A DNA stretch of 54,650 nucleotides from Anaerolineales bacterium (GCA_020845955.1 JADLEU010000093.1:1-54650), one strand, 5' to 3'. Positions 35,285-43,861 are shown, numbered from the stretch's first letter. The notes: generated from the letters alone by a model not told the origin. Program-made: numbers and translations.

Positions 35285-37105
35285 CTAAGCCGGCGCGACG
35301 CCGGTCATGCGATTCAGGTCGTAAGCCTGTTCGAGTTGATGGCGAAACTGGCGGGTGTACAGGCGGTAGTAGTGCCCGCGGCGGCGCAGCAGTTCGGTGT
35401 GCGTGCCCGCTTCCGCGATGCGGCCGCCCTCGATCACCAGGATTCGGTCCGCGCGCCGGATGGTCGACAGCCGGTGAGCGATGACAAAGCTGGTCCGGCC
35501 GGACAGCAGTTGTTCCATCCCCTTCTGGATCAGGGCCTCGGTCAGCGTATCGACTGAGCTGGTGGCCTCGTCCATGATGAAGATGTCGGGCTTGGCCAGC
35601 ACGGCCCGCGCCAGGCTGATCAGCTGTTTCTGGCCGGTAGACAGCAGGTTGCCGCCTTCGCCGACGTTCTCGTCGTAGCCTTTGGGCAGCGTGGTGATGA
35701 AGTCATGCGCGCCGGCCAGCCGGGCGGCCGCCTCGACCTCGTCGTCGTCGGCGTCCAAGCGGCCATAGCGGATGTTCTCGCGCACGGCGCCCGAGAACAG
35801 GTGCGGCGTTTGCAGCACGACGCCGATGCGAGACTGGATGGCCTGCAGCGTCAGCCGCGTGTAGTCCTGGCCGCCAATCCGGATGGCGCCGCGGCTCGGC
35901 TCGTAGAAGCGACACACCAGGTTGGCGATGGTCGACTTGCCGCCGCCGGTCGGCCCGACCAGCGCGATGGCCTCGCCGGCCCGCACGCGCAGACTGAAGT
36001 CGCGCAGCACCGGCTTGTCGGCCTCGTAGTAGAAGTCGACGTTCTCAAACTCGATGTCGCCCGCCAGCGTGCCCGGATCGGCGGCGCCCGGCCGGTCTAC
36101 CACCTCCGGCACGGCGTCGATCAGAGAAAACATGCGCTCGCCGGAGGCAATCGCGTGCTGCATTTCTGAGAACACGCGCGCCATGTCCTGGATCGGCCAG
36201 AGCATGAAGGTGACATACGAGACGAAGGCCTGGATGCCGCCCACGGTGATCAAGCCCAGGTCGGCCTGCAGGCCCCCGTACCAGGCGATGCCGCCCAGGG
36301 CAAAGGCGCTGATGATCTGGACCGCTGGCAGGAACAGGGCCGAGAGCCAGGCGGCGCGGTAGGCCGAGCGATACATCTCGCTCGTCAACCCGCCGAACTC
36401 GGCGGCGTTGGCGTCCTCCCGGCCGAGTGCCTTCACGACGCGCACACCCGTGATGTTCTCGTTGTACGCGCCCGTCACCCGCGAGTTGAGCCGGCGGACG
36501 TTGCGGAACTGCGCCAGGATGCGCTTGCGAAACTGGATCGCTACCCAGATCAAGACCGGCAGGATCGCCAGCACGATCAAGGCCAGCTGCCAATTGATGC
36601 GCAGCATGAAGTAAGCGGCGCTGACGATGTTGAGCGCGGCCCACGTGCTGTCCAACAGGCCCCAGGTGACTAGTTCGGCCACGCGATCTGAGTCGGACGT
36701 GACCCGCGACATGATCCAGCCCACCGGCGTGCGGCTATAGTAAGACAGCGAGAGATCCTGGAGGTGATTGAACATCTTCTGGCGCAGGTCGTAGCGCACG
36801 CGCTCGCCCAGGATGCCTGTCAGGTAGATCATGACGAACACGGCCGCCGCCTGGACCAGGATCAGCAGGCCGTATTGCGTCACGATGCTCTGCAGCGCGG
36901 CGGGGTTGTGCGCCATGATGCCTTCGTCCACGAGGCGCTTGTGCAGGAAGGTGAGGTATGCGTCCAGAAACGAGACGACCGCGATGGCGGCCAGAAAACC
37001 CGCGACCCACTTCCAGTGGGGGCGGGTCTGCCCCAGGATGCGGCGCAGGGTCTGCCCGTTGAACTGGGTCTGGAACTCTTCCTCTTCGAATTCAACGTGG
37101 GCCAT
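35285..37105 (-). CDS. ABC exporter half-transporter, catalytically canonical subunit
   Basis: 606 residues: six-helix exporter membrane domain (about 30-330), then an ATPase domain. Walker A GPTGGGKST, ABC signature LSTGQKQ (a Thr in place of Gly), Walker B IMDE with catalytic Glu513, switch His in IAHRLST. It starts three bases after the partner gene ends. With the partner it forms a heterodimeric MsbA/TM287-288-like exporter in the cytoplasmic membrane. Substrate (lipid, peptide or drug) is unknown. Confidence 0.93.
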   Translation of the reverse strand: MAHVEFEEEEFQTQFNGQTLRRILGQTRPHWKWVAGFLAAIAVVSFLDAYLTFLHKRLVDEGIMAHNPAALQSIVTQYGLLILVQAAAVFVMIYLTGILGERVRYDLRQKMFNHLQDLSLSYYSRTPVGWIMSRVTSDSDRVAELVTWGLLDSTWAALNIVSAAYFMLRINWQLALIVLAILPVLIWVAIQFRKRILAQFRNVRRLNSRVTGAYNENITGVRVVKALGREDANAAEFGGLTSEMYRSAYRAAWLSALFLPAVQIISAFALGGIAWYGGLQADLGLITVGGIQAFVSYVTFMLWPIQDMARVFSEMQHAIASGERMFSLIDAVPEVVDRPGAADPGTLAGDIEFENVDFYYEADKPVLRDFSLRVRAGEAIALVGPTGGGKSTIANLVCRFYEPSRGAIRIGGQDYTRLTLQAIQSRIGVVLQTPHLFSGAVRENIRYGRLDADDDEVEAAARLAGAHDFITTLPKGYDENVGEGGNLLSTGQKQLISLARAVLAKPDIFIMDEATSSVDTLTEALIQKGMEQLLSGRTSFVIAHRLSTIRRADRILVIEGGRIAEAGTHTELLRRRGHYYRLYTRQFRHQLEQAYDLNRMTGVAPA

Positions 37106-37108
37106 GCC

Positions 37109-38941
37109 TCAGTCCTCCACCAGCTCCACCGCGGCGCCGGCGATCTCGCGCTCCAGCTCGACTTCGATACGCGTCTGGATGTCAAAGATCTGCCGGTAGA
37201 TGCCCGGCTGCTCCAGTAGCCGCGCGTGTCGCCCCTGCTGCACCACCTGGCCCTTATCCAGCACCAGGATCAGGTCGGCGTTCATCACGCTGTGGATCCG
37301 GTGAGCAATAATGAAGGTGGTGCGGTTGTGCATCAGCGCTTCGAGCGCCGCGCGGATTTCGGCCTCGGTTTCGGTATCGACCGCCGAGGTCGAGTCGTCC
37401 ATGATCAGGATGCGCGGGTTCTTCAGCAGCGTGCGGGCAATGGCCACGCGCTGCTTCTGCCCGCCCGACAGGGTGACGCCCTTTTCGCCCACGATCGTCT
37501 GGTAGCCCTCGGGGAAGGCCGCGATAGCGTCGTGGATCGCCGCGGCGCGCGCCGCGGCCTCGATCTCGCCCTGCGGCACTTCGCGGCCGACCCCGTAAGC
37601 GATGTTCTCGGCAATGCTGCGCGAGAACAGGAATGGCTCCTGCTCGACGATGCCGATCTGCCGTCGCAGGTAGCGACGCGGATAGTGGCTCAGTTCGATC
37701 CCATCCAGGCTCACCCGGCCGCGCGTGTATTCGTAGAAGCGCGGCAGCAGGTTGACCAGCGAGGTCTTGCCCGAACCGGTGGCGCCCAGCAGGGCCACGA
37801 CCTGGCCTGGCTCGCAGCGGAAGCTGATGTCCTTCAGCACCGGGACCTTGGGATCGTACTCGAAGCAAACCCGCTCGAACTGGATCGCGCCGCGCACATC
37901 ACCCGTGGGTGTGTGCCCGGCCTCATCCAGCGGCTCGCGCTCCTGGCGGATGATCTCCCTGACGCGCTCATAGGACACCAGGCCGGTCGAAGTCTGCACG
38001 ATCAGCCGGCCTAACATGCGCATCGGCCAGATCAGCCAGACCACCAGGCCGGCGTAGGCCAGGTAAGTCCCCACCGAGATCGCCCCGGTCAGCGCCATGC
38101 TGGCGGCGAACGCGAAGCCACCCAGCATCTGGGCCCCGCACAGCAGATCTGAGATTGGCCAAAAGAGGGCGTGCATCACCAGCAGGCGCCGCCCGCGGCT
38201 GTACTTCTCCCGGTTGACGTCCTCGAACTTGGCGCGCTCGTAGCCCTGGCGCGCAAATGCCTTCACCACGCGCACGCCGCTCAGGTTCTCCTGCAGCGTG
38301 GTCGAGAGTACGGCCTCCTGCTCCTGGTAGGCCTCGTAGGCCTTGTTCACCTGACGGAAGAACAATATGGACAACAGTATGACGAAGGGCACCACGATGA
38401 CTGAGATCAAGGCCAGGATCGGGTGCAGGCTCAGCAGCGCCGCGAAGTTGATGAGAAACAGCAGGATAATGCGCCCGACCCCGATGGCTTGCTCTGAGAA
38501 GAACCGGCGCAGCGCGTCGACGTCTGACGTGGCCCGCTGGATCAGGTCGCCCGTCGGCGTTTTGGCGTGGTAGGCGAATGACAACCGCTGCATATGGTCG
38601 AACAGGTAGTTGCGCAGACGGCGCGCTACGCCCTCGGCCGTGAAGGCCGCCTGCCGGCCGCTCAGAAAGGTGAATGCCCCCTCCAGCGCGGCAAACCCGA
38701 CAAACCCGGCCGCGACCCACGGCAGCAGCCCCGTCTGGCCTTGACCCAAGATACGGTCGACGAAGTGCCGCAGCAGCAGATATGTGGCGGTTTTCGCCCC
38801 AGCGGCCAGCGCCAGGCTAAGTGTGGCGCCCAGGTAGGCGAACTGGTAGCCGCCCATCAGGCGCCACAGACCCACCAGCCGGTTCTTGGAAACGGCGTGG
38901 CTGAGGTCAGGATTGAGTTGACTGGTCTTGCTTTTCGACAT
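37109..38941 (-). CDS. ABC exporter half-transporter with degenerate Walker B
   Basis: 610 residues: six-helix membrane domain, then an ATPase domain with Walker A GATGSGKTS, canonical signature LSGGQKQ, and Walker B IMDD where Asp516 replaces the catalytic Glu. This is the asymmetry known from heterodimeric exporters such as TM287/288: the Asp subunit contributes a non-hydrolysing site and the partner gene supplies the active Glu. It is the first gene of the pair; its leader holds a hairpin (38943-38971). Confidence 0.93.
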   Translation of the reverse strand: MSKSKTSQLNPDLSHAVSKNRLVGLWRLMGGYQFAYLGATLSLALAAGAKTATYLLLRHFVDRILGQGQTGLLPWVAAGFVGFAALEGAFTFLSGRQAAFTAEGVARRLRNYLFDHMQRLSFAYHAKTPTGDLIQRATSDVDALRRFFSEQAIGVGRIILLFLINFAALLSLHPILALISVIVVPFVILLSILFFRQVNKAYEAYQEQEAVLSTTLQENLSGVRVVKAFARQGYERAKFEDVNREKYSRGRRLLVMHALFWPISDLLCGAQMLGGFAFAASMALTGAISVGTYLAYAGLVVWLIWPMRMLGRLIVQTSTGLVSYERVREIIRQEREPLDEAGHTPTGDVRGAIQFERVCFEYDPKVPVLKDISFRCEPGQVVALLGATGSGKTSLVNLLPRFYEYTRGRVSLDGIELSHYPRRYLRRQIGIVEQEPFLFSRSIAENIAYGVGREVPQGEIEAAARAAAIHDAIAAFPEGYQTIVGEKGVTLSGGQKQRVAIARTLLKNPRILIMDDSTSAVDTETEAEIRAALEALMHNRTTFIIAHRIHSVMNADLILVLDKGQVVQQGRHARLLEQPGIYRQIFDIQTRIEVELEREIAGAAVELVED

Positions 38942-38942
38942 C

Positions 38943-38971
38943 GACGCCTCCGCAAAACGCCAAAAGGCGTC
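38943..38971 (-). promoter_or_regulatory. Alternative hairpins in the ABC exporter leader
   Basis: On the minus strand, GACGCC (38971-38966) can pair with GGCGT across a TTTT loop (hairpin 38957-38970, followed by TTTG). It can instead pair with GGCGTC (38948-38943), which overlaps the GGAGG ribosome site just before the ATG. The two pairings exclude each other. Regulation is a guess. Confidence 0.3.
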
Positions 38972-39463
38972 TCCGAGGATTTATGTAGCGGATGTAATTC
39001 TGTGACAGGTCAGGCGCGGCCCAAAAGTGGGCAGTCGACCACAAAGTGCCAGGCGACGGCGTCCGAAAGCCGCCGGCCGTGAGCCAGGTCCGGCGCGCCC
39101 CTGGCACTAAATTGCCGAAGCAGCAGAACCGAGGGAAGCGCGGGACCTACAAGAGGGCATTGAGGAGCAACATGCAGCACCAACCAATCTGGCCCAGCCA
39201 CCGGTGGAGGTTTCAGCCCGTGGGGCCCGGTCCGCCGGCGAGTGACCGCCAAACATTCTAACATTGGATGCGGGCGAACACAATCCGCCATTCGTCGGAT
39301 GACAGCTGCCGTTCGTCCTGACTCACGAACTGCTCAGCGCTTCCTAACCCAAAAGTATTGCGCGCCGCTGCCATTTGGGATACGATTACCTAAACCTGAT
39401 GACGTCGGGTGAGTGCATCTAATAACGGTATCAGTGTAGTTGTCTCCCCGAGGAAGGTGCACC
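38972..39463. other. Gene-poor region between the ABC exporter and the 79-residue protein
   Basis: About 490 bases with lower GC than the surroundings. The frames here have no recognisable protein signature. I see a plausible plus-strand promoter, TTGCGC (39358-39363), 17 bases, TACGAT (39381-39386), for the gene at 39464, and nothing else I can support. Confidence 0.4.
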
Positions 39464-39703
39464 ATGATAAGCGCAGCGGCTACTGCCCCACCACCGGTAG
39501 CGCCGGCCGATTCCCGCCTACGCTACAAGCCAGGCGATCTGATCACTACAGCCACAGGGTACCCGGTCTTGTACGAGATTTTGGCCGTCGAGGCCGGCGG
39601 TTTGCTGCGGGTCAGGGGTGTTGAGTGGGCCCCCGGCTACAGCGCCACGGTCAGCGTAGACGCCGTGCGGCCGGTGACCGGCATCCTCTCAATGGTCACC
39701 TAA
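39464..39703 (+). CDS. 79-residue protein of unknown function
   Basis: Starts at ATG 39464 with AGGAAGG six bases upstream. After an Ala/Pro-rich N-terminus (1-20), residues 22-75 alternate hydrophobic and polar in short strands (YKPGDLITTATGYPVLYEIL, LLRVRGVEWAPG, ATVSVDAVRPV), suggesting a small SH3-like beta-barrel. There is no signal peptide, membrane segment or Cys. I do not recognise a family. A promoter-like sequence lies upstream at 39358-39386. It lies 190 bases before the ParB-USP gene on the same strand. Confidence 0.6.
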   Translation: MISAAATAPPPVAPADSRLRYKPGDLITTATGYPVLYEILAVEAGGLLRVRGVEWAPGYSATVSVDAVRPVTGILSMVT

Positions 39704-39854
39704 TTGCTGGGGCGTTTTGCGCATCCTCCGCGGGCCGCCTATTTAAGGCGGTCCGTCTGCTATTAGAGTGGATCCACATCGTGGGATTAAGCGCGGCCAC
39801 GACCATGCCCCGGCCGCGCTGCCGATGGCTCGTCTCTTTTCGCCATGTAAGCGA

Positions 39855-39880
39855 TATAATCCGGGTGGTTGCCCAGGAGA
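39855..39880 (+). promoter_or_regulatory. -10 element and ribosome site for the ParB-USP gene
   Basis: TATAAT at 39855-39860 and AGGAGA at 39875-39880, ten bases before the GTG at 39891. Both lie inside the longer open frame and support the GTG start. Confidence 0.5.
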
Positions 39881-39890
39881 CAGCCCCAAC

Positions 39891-41636
39891 GTGTCGGATC
39901 AGTTGCGTAGGAGTTGGGCTATCGAGGACTTTCGGCGGGCGCGCCAGCGGGCTGCGGTCCAGCAGGTCCTGGCCCGGCTCAGCGGCAGGCCTAGCACGCT
40001 ATTGACTTTCGAGGCCGTCACGCGCCACCTGAAACCGACCGGCAGCTCAGAACGAGGGCTGCAGGAGATCCCGCTGGACGCCATCGCCGGCAGCGTGGGC
40101 CGGCCCAACGACTTCACCCGAGACTTTCTGCCCATCCAGGATTCGGACCAGGACCGCTGGGCGCGGGTGAGGGCGGCCGCGGCCGACCCGCATGGCAGCG
40201 GTCTGCCGCCCATCCAGGTCTACCAGATCGGCGCGGCCTATTTCGTCATCGACGGCCACCACCGGGTTTCGGTGGCGCGCCAAATGGGCGCTACCCATAT
40301 CCAGGCCTACGTGACCGAAGTCCGCACCAAGGTCCCCTTGTCGGCTCAAGCCACCCCCCAAGAGGTGATTGTCAAATCAGAATATGTGAATTTCCTGGAG
40401 GAAATGGGGTTTGACCAGGCGCGGCCGGAGGTCGATCTTTCCGTAACGGCGCCTGGCGAGATCGAACGGCTCCGCCAGCAGATCCACCTGCATCAGGCCG
40501 ATTTGGAGCACGAGCGCGGCCGGGCGGTTCCACTGGCCGCCGCCGCGGCTGACTGGTATGAGGCGGCTTATCTGCCCGTGCTAGACGTCATTCGGCAGCG
40601 GGGTACCCTGCGCGAGTTCCCGGGGCGCACCGAGACCGACGTTTATGTCTTGATTTCGGCGCACCGGGCAGCGTTGCAGGGCGCCCTTGGCTGGGAGATT
40701 GCGCCGGAAATCGGGGCTCTAGACCTGGCCGCCAAACTTGGCGCCGAGCGCAAGACGCCCATTGTGCGGGCCGGACGGCGTCTGGTCTCGGCTGTCATAC
40801 CCGACGAATTTCTGCCGGGCCCGGCAACAGGCCAGTGGCGCCGTGAGAAGATGGCCGCCCGGTACAGCGCCCATCTTTTCGGCGACATCCTGGTGCCCGT
40901 CAACGGCGAGCCGGGCGGCTGGCAGGCGCTCGATCAGGCGCTGCAGATCGCGCAGCGCGAAGACGCACGCGTGCATGGCCTGTACGTTGTCGCCTCCTCT
41001 TCCCTCCAGGCAGGACCGGCCGCCAAGGCGGTCCGCACCGAGTTCAATCAACGCTGCCGGACCGCCGGCCTCCCCGGAAGTCTGGCGGTCGAAACCGGCG
41101 GGGTGCCGGCCAAGATCTGTGAACGCGCCGCACTGGCCGATATCGTGGTCCTCAGCTTGACTCATCCACCCCGGCCGCCAATGCTGGCCAGGCTCGGTTC
41201 TGGTTTTCGGACGACCATCCGGCTCTGCCCGCGGCCCGTGCTGGCCGTGCCAGAAACCTCTTTGCCGTTCGAGCGGATCCTCCTGGCCTACGATGGCAGC
41301 GCCAAGGCTGAGGAGGCCCTCTTCATTGCGGCCTATTTCGCTGAAACGTGGGGACTGCCGCTGGCCGTGGTCACGGTCAAGGAGGCCGGCGAGGTCTCCG
41401 ACGCCCAGGTCGGGCACGCACGCGCCTATCTGGAGATGCATGAGGTCGAGGCCTCGTATCGAGTCCACGACGGCGGGGGCGTGGCTAAGACCATCCTGGC
41501 CGAGGTCGAGGCCCTGGACAGCAGCCTGGTCGTGATGGGGGGCTATCGGACGAATCCGGTCGTGGAGGCCGTGCTGGGCAGCGTCGTGGAAGAGGTGCTG
41601 CGCCGGACGCGGCGCCCAATCCTCATTTGCCAATAA
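39891..41636 (+). CDS. ParB/Srx-like domain fused to two universal stress domains
   Basis: 581 residues from GTG 39891. The N-terminal third has a ParB/sulfiredoxin-like fold signature, PIQVYQIGAAYFVIDGHHR then VSVARQMG (about residues 112-140), as in DUF4032-type proteins. A helical middle (DWYEAAYLPVLDVIRQRG) follows. Two UspA-like domains end it: ILVPVNGEPGGWQALDQAL (from about 345) and ILLAYDGSAKAEEALFIAAY (from about 464, ending VVMGGY...VLRRTRRPILI). The nucleotide-binding Gly loop of the second is fairly conserved; the first is more divergent. It may be a stress protein whose ParB-like part binds nucleotide or DNA. Function unknown. Confidence 0.82.
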   Translation: MSDQLRRSWAIEDFRRARQRAAVQQVLARLSGRPSTLLTFEAVTRHLKPTGSSERGLQEIPLDAIAGSVGRPNDFTRDFLPIQDSDQDRWARVRAAAADPHGSGLPPIQVYQIGAAYFVIDGHHRVSVARQMGATHIQAYVTEVRTKVPLSAQATPQEVIVKSEYVNFLEEMGFDQARPEVDLSVTAPGEIERLRQQIHLHQADLEHERGRAVPLAAAAADWYEAAYLPVLDVIRQRGTLREFPGRTETDVYVLISAHRAALQGALGWEIAPEIGALDLAAKLGAERKTPIVRAGRRLVSAVIPDEFLPGPATGQWRREKMAARYSAHLFGDILVPVNGEPGGWQALDQALQIAQREDARVHGLYVVASSSLQAGPAAKAVRTEFNQRCRTAGLPGSLAVETGGVPAKICERAALADIVVLSLTHPPRPPMLARLGSGFRTTIRLCPRPVLAVPETSLPFERILLAYDGSAKAEEALFIAAYFAETWGLPLAVVTVKEAGEVSDAQVGHARAYLEMHEVEASYRVHDGGGVAKTILAEVEALDSSLVVMGGYRTNPVVEAVLGSVVEEVLRRTRRPILICQ

Positions 41637-41659
41637 GCCAATATGCCAACAATTCCCGA

Positions 41660-41687
41660 TTGACTTTGCGGGAATACGTGTTAGAAT
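41660..41687 (+). promoter_or_regulatory. Strong promoter for the riboswitch/subtilase transcript
   Basis: TTGACT (41660-41665), 16-base spacer, TAGAAT (41682-41687) with an upstream TGT (extended -10). Transcription should start near 41694, just before the riboswitch. Confidence 0.7.
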
Positions 41688-41708
41688 AGGGTTTGAGACG
41701 CTAACCGA

Positions 41709-41793
41709 AACGGCAAACCCGGCGAAAGCTGGGGGCGCAAAGCTATGGGTCTACCGCCATGTCCCGCATGGCCACGACTGCCAGGCCGCCGAA
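41709..41793 (+). ncRNA. Cyclic-di-GMP-I (GEMM) riboswitch aptamer
   Basis: The conserved core is visible in order. CGGCAAACC (41711-41719) is followed by a stem capped by a GAAA tetraloop (41724-41727), then GGGGCGCAAAGC (41732-41743) and GGGTCTAC. A second stem GCCATG/CATGGC spans 41756-41772, and CTGCCAGGCCGCCG closes it, with GCCG (41788-41791) pairing back to CGGC (41711-41714). This matches the Vc2-type c-di-GMP-I class. It sits between a strong promoter and the subtilase gene. Confidence 0.88.
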
Positions 41794-41818
41794 GTCTAAC
41801 GTTCAGCACCCTTTGGGC

Positions 41819-41848
41819 AGGCCTGGTATTTCCAGGCTTGCTGTGTTT
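41819..41848 (+). terminator. Candidate expression-platform hairpin after the riboswitch
   Basis: AGGCCTGG (41819-41826), loop TATTT, CCAGGCTT (41832-41839), then a weakly T-rich stretch (GCTGTGTTT). It lies between the aptamer and the subtilase ATG and could act as a regulated terminator. Confidence 0.4.
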
Positions 41849-41909
41849 AAGGGCAGAACGGCCCCTCGGGCAGCCCGGCGCAGCGGCAGAAAACACGAGG
41901 AGATCCGCT

Positions 41910-43835
41910 ATGTCCAGGCGAACGGCAGCAGCCACACTCCACACAGCACTCTCGCTCGCGGCCATCCTGGCGCTTCTAGCGCCACTGCTGCTCGGTCCGG
42001 CCACGGCGCTGGCCCAGGCCTCGACGCGCTCGCTTTATATCGTCCAGGCCGAGAGCGCAGCTGGCGCTGCCCGCCTGGTCACTGCGCTGGGCGGCCGTGT
42101 CACTTCGCAGTTGGAGATTATTCGAGGCGTAGGCGCCTGGCTGACCCCAGCCATGGCGGCCGGTCTGCGGCAGGATCCCGAAGTCACCGCCGTGACGCCA
42201 AATGGCGTGCTGAAGATCGATGGCGTGGTCGAGGCCGCGGGTCCGAGCGCTGCAAGGGGCAACTGGCCAGCCACGGACTTTGCGGACGTAACCGGCGCCG
42301 ACGCGGTGTGGAACCACGCCGTCACGGGCAGCGGCCTCACCGTGGCCGTCGTCGACAGCGGCCTGGACGCCCAGCCAGGTGTTATCAGGGGCGCCGGGGC
42401 CGGCCGCCGGCTGGTCGGGTGGGTAGACTTCGTGGACGGGTACCGCAAGCCGCGAGACCCCCATGGCCATGGCACCTTCGTGGCCGGCGTCATCGCCAAC
42501 AGCCAGGTGGGCGCCGACGGTGAGTGGAACGGCATGGCGCCGGACGTGCAACTGGCCGCGGTGCGCGTGGTAGACGAGACCGGTTCGGCGACCTACGAGC
42601 ACGTCGTCCAGGGCATTCAGTGGGTGCTGGACCACAAAGACGCGCTGAATATCCGCGTTATGAACTTGTCGCTTTCGGCGCCGGTCCGCTCACCCTACTG
42701 GGCGGACCCCGTCAACCAGGCCGTCATGGCCGCCTGGGCGAGCGGCATCGTCGTAGTGACCTCGGCTGGCAACCAGGGGCCTGCGCCGCTGAGCGTGGGT
42801 GTGCCGGGGAACAATCCCTACGTGATCACCGTCGGCGCCTTCACCGATGCCTTTACGCCGGCCGACTGGAGTGACGACTACGTGCCGGCCTTCTCCTCGG
42901 CCGGCCCAACGCACGATGGCTTTGTCAAGCCCGATCTGGTCGCGCCGGGCGGCCATATCGTTTCGACCATCTCGCGCCCGAGCTACCTGGCCCGGGCCTA
43001 TCCGGACAACCGGGTCGGCCCGCACTACTTCAAGCTCTCAGGCACCTCGCCCGCTGCGGCGGTCGTCTCGGGCATCGCGGCCCTCATGTTGGCGCACGAT
43101 CCCGGCCTGACGCCCGACCAGGTCAAATATCGGCTGCGCGCCACCGCGATCCCGCACTTCCAGCCGGCGGGCGAGAGCGCCGGCTATCGGGCCTGGCAGC
43201 AAGGCGCGGGGCGCGTATTCGCGCCGCTGGCGGTGTACGCCGTCCTGGCGCCCGGCTCCGCCAACGGCAGCATGGATGTGCAGGCCGACCTGGCTGGCAC
43301 AGCGCACTATCTTGGCTACAGCTATCGCGATGAGGCCGGCGTCTACCGCGTTTATGGCGACGACGGCTCATGGGCGCGGGGCGCAGGTGTGTGGGACGGG
43401 GCGTATGTGCCCTACTCGGGCGGGTTTTGGGCCGATGGCGGGTTTTGGGCCGACAGCGGCTTCTGGGCGGACAGTGGCTTTTGGGCCGATGGCGGGTTCT
43501 GGGCGGACAGCGGCTTTTGGGCGGATGGCGGTTTTTGGGCCGACGGCGGTTTTTGGGCCGACAGCGGTTTCTGGGCCGACGGCGGCGGCTATGACAGCGC
43601 CGGCGGGTTCTGGGCCGATGGTGAGCAGTGGGGCGATCCGGATTTTGCGAGCGCGGGCGGTTTTTGGGCCGACGGCGGTTTTTGGGCGGACGGCGGTTTT
43701 TGGGCCGATGGCGGCTTCTGGGCGGACGGCGGCTTCTGGGCCGACAGCGCCTATAGGGCAGACGCGGGGTACTGGGCCGACGGCGGTATTTGGGCCGATG
43801 GGCGTTTTGAGGCAGGGTATCTGATACAGGAGTAA
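41910..43835 (+). CDS. Secreted S8 subtilase with C-terminal GFWAD hexapeptide repeats
   Basis: 641 residues from ATG 41910, with GAGGAG eight bases upstream. Signal peptide (about 1-36), inhibitor I9-like propeptide (about 38-105), then a subtilisin domain with catalytic Asp149 (VVDSGLD), His187 (HGHGTFVAG), oxyanion Asn288 (SAGNQG) and Ser380 (SGTSPAAA). After a short beta-rich linker, residues 505-632 consist almost entirely of hexapeptides GFWAD[GS]. There are 15 exact GFWAD units and three degenerate ones, broken by one acidic spacer. No anchor motif follows. The gene has a c-di-GMP riboswitch in its leader, so the enzyme is probably tied to surface or biofilm state. The protease is intact; the repeat role is unknown. 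Confidence 0.93.
   Translation: MSRRTAAATLHTALSLAAILALLAPLLLGPATALAQASTRSLYIVQAESAAGAARLVTALGGRVTSQLEIIRGVGAWLTPAMAAGLRQDPEVTAVTPNGVLKIDGVVEAAGPSAARGNWPATDFADVTGADAVWNHAVTGSGLTVAVVDSGLDAQPGVIRGAGAGRRLVGWVDFVDGYRKPRDPHGHGTFVAGVIANSQVGADGEWNGMAPDVQLAAVRVVDETGSATYEHVVQGIQWVLDHKDALNIRVMNLSLSAPVRSPYWADPVNQAVMAAWASGIVVVTSAGNQGPAPLSVGVPGNNPYVITVGAFTDAFTPADWSDDYVPAFSSAGPTHDGFVKPDLVAPGGHIVSTISRPSYLARAYPDNRVGPHYFKLSGTSPAAAVVSGIAALMLAHDPGLTPDQVKYRLRATAIPHFQPAGESAGYRAWQQGAGRVFAPLAVYAVLAPGSANGSMDVQADLAGTAHYLGYSYRDEAGVYRVYGDDGSWARGAGVWDGAYVPYSGGFWADGGFWADSGFWADSGFWADGGFWADSGFWADGGFWADGGFWADSGFWADGGGYDSAGGFWADGEQWGDPDFASAGGFWADGGFWADGGFWADGGFWADGGFWADSAYRADAGYWADGGIWADGRFEAGYLIQE
43422..43802 (+). repeat. 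18-bp coding tandem repeats (GFWAD units)
   Basis: Tandem 18-base units of the form GG-TTY-TGG-GCN-GAY-RGC, in frame with the subtilase. Synonymous positions vary between units, so the array is protein-selected and not a CRISPR or satellite. Confidence 0.9.
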
Positions 43836-43861
43836 CGAGCAGGCAAGACGCGCGGGACAGC

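Noticed and set aside
39010-39291. 93-residue minus-strand frame in the gap upstream of the ABC exporter
   Set aside because: No ribosome site, no motif and Pro/Arg-rich composition typical of random GC-rich frames.
43422-43802. Tandem 18-bp repeats as a CRISPR or satellite
   Set aside because: Units are contiguous, in frame, and vary at synonymous sites; they encode GFWAD repeats.
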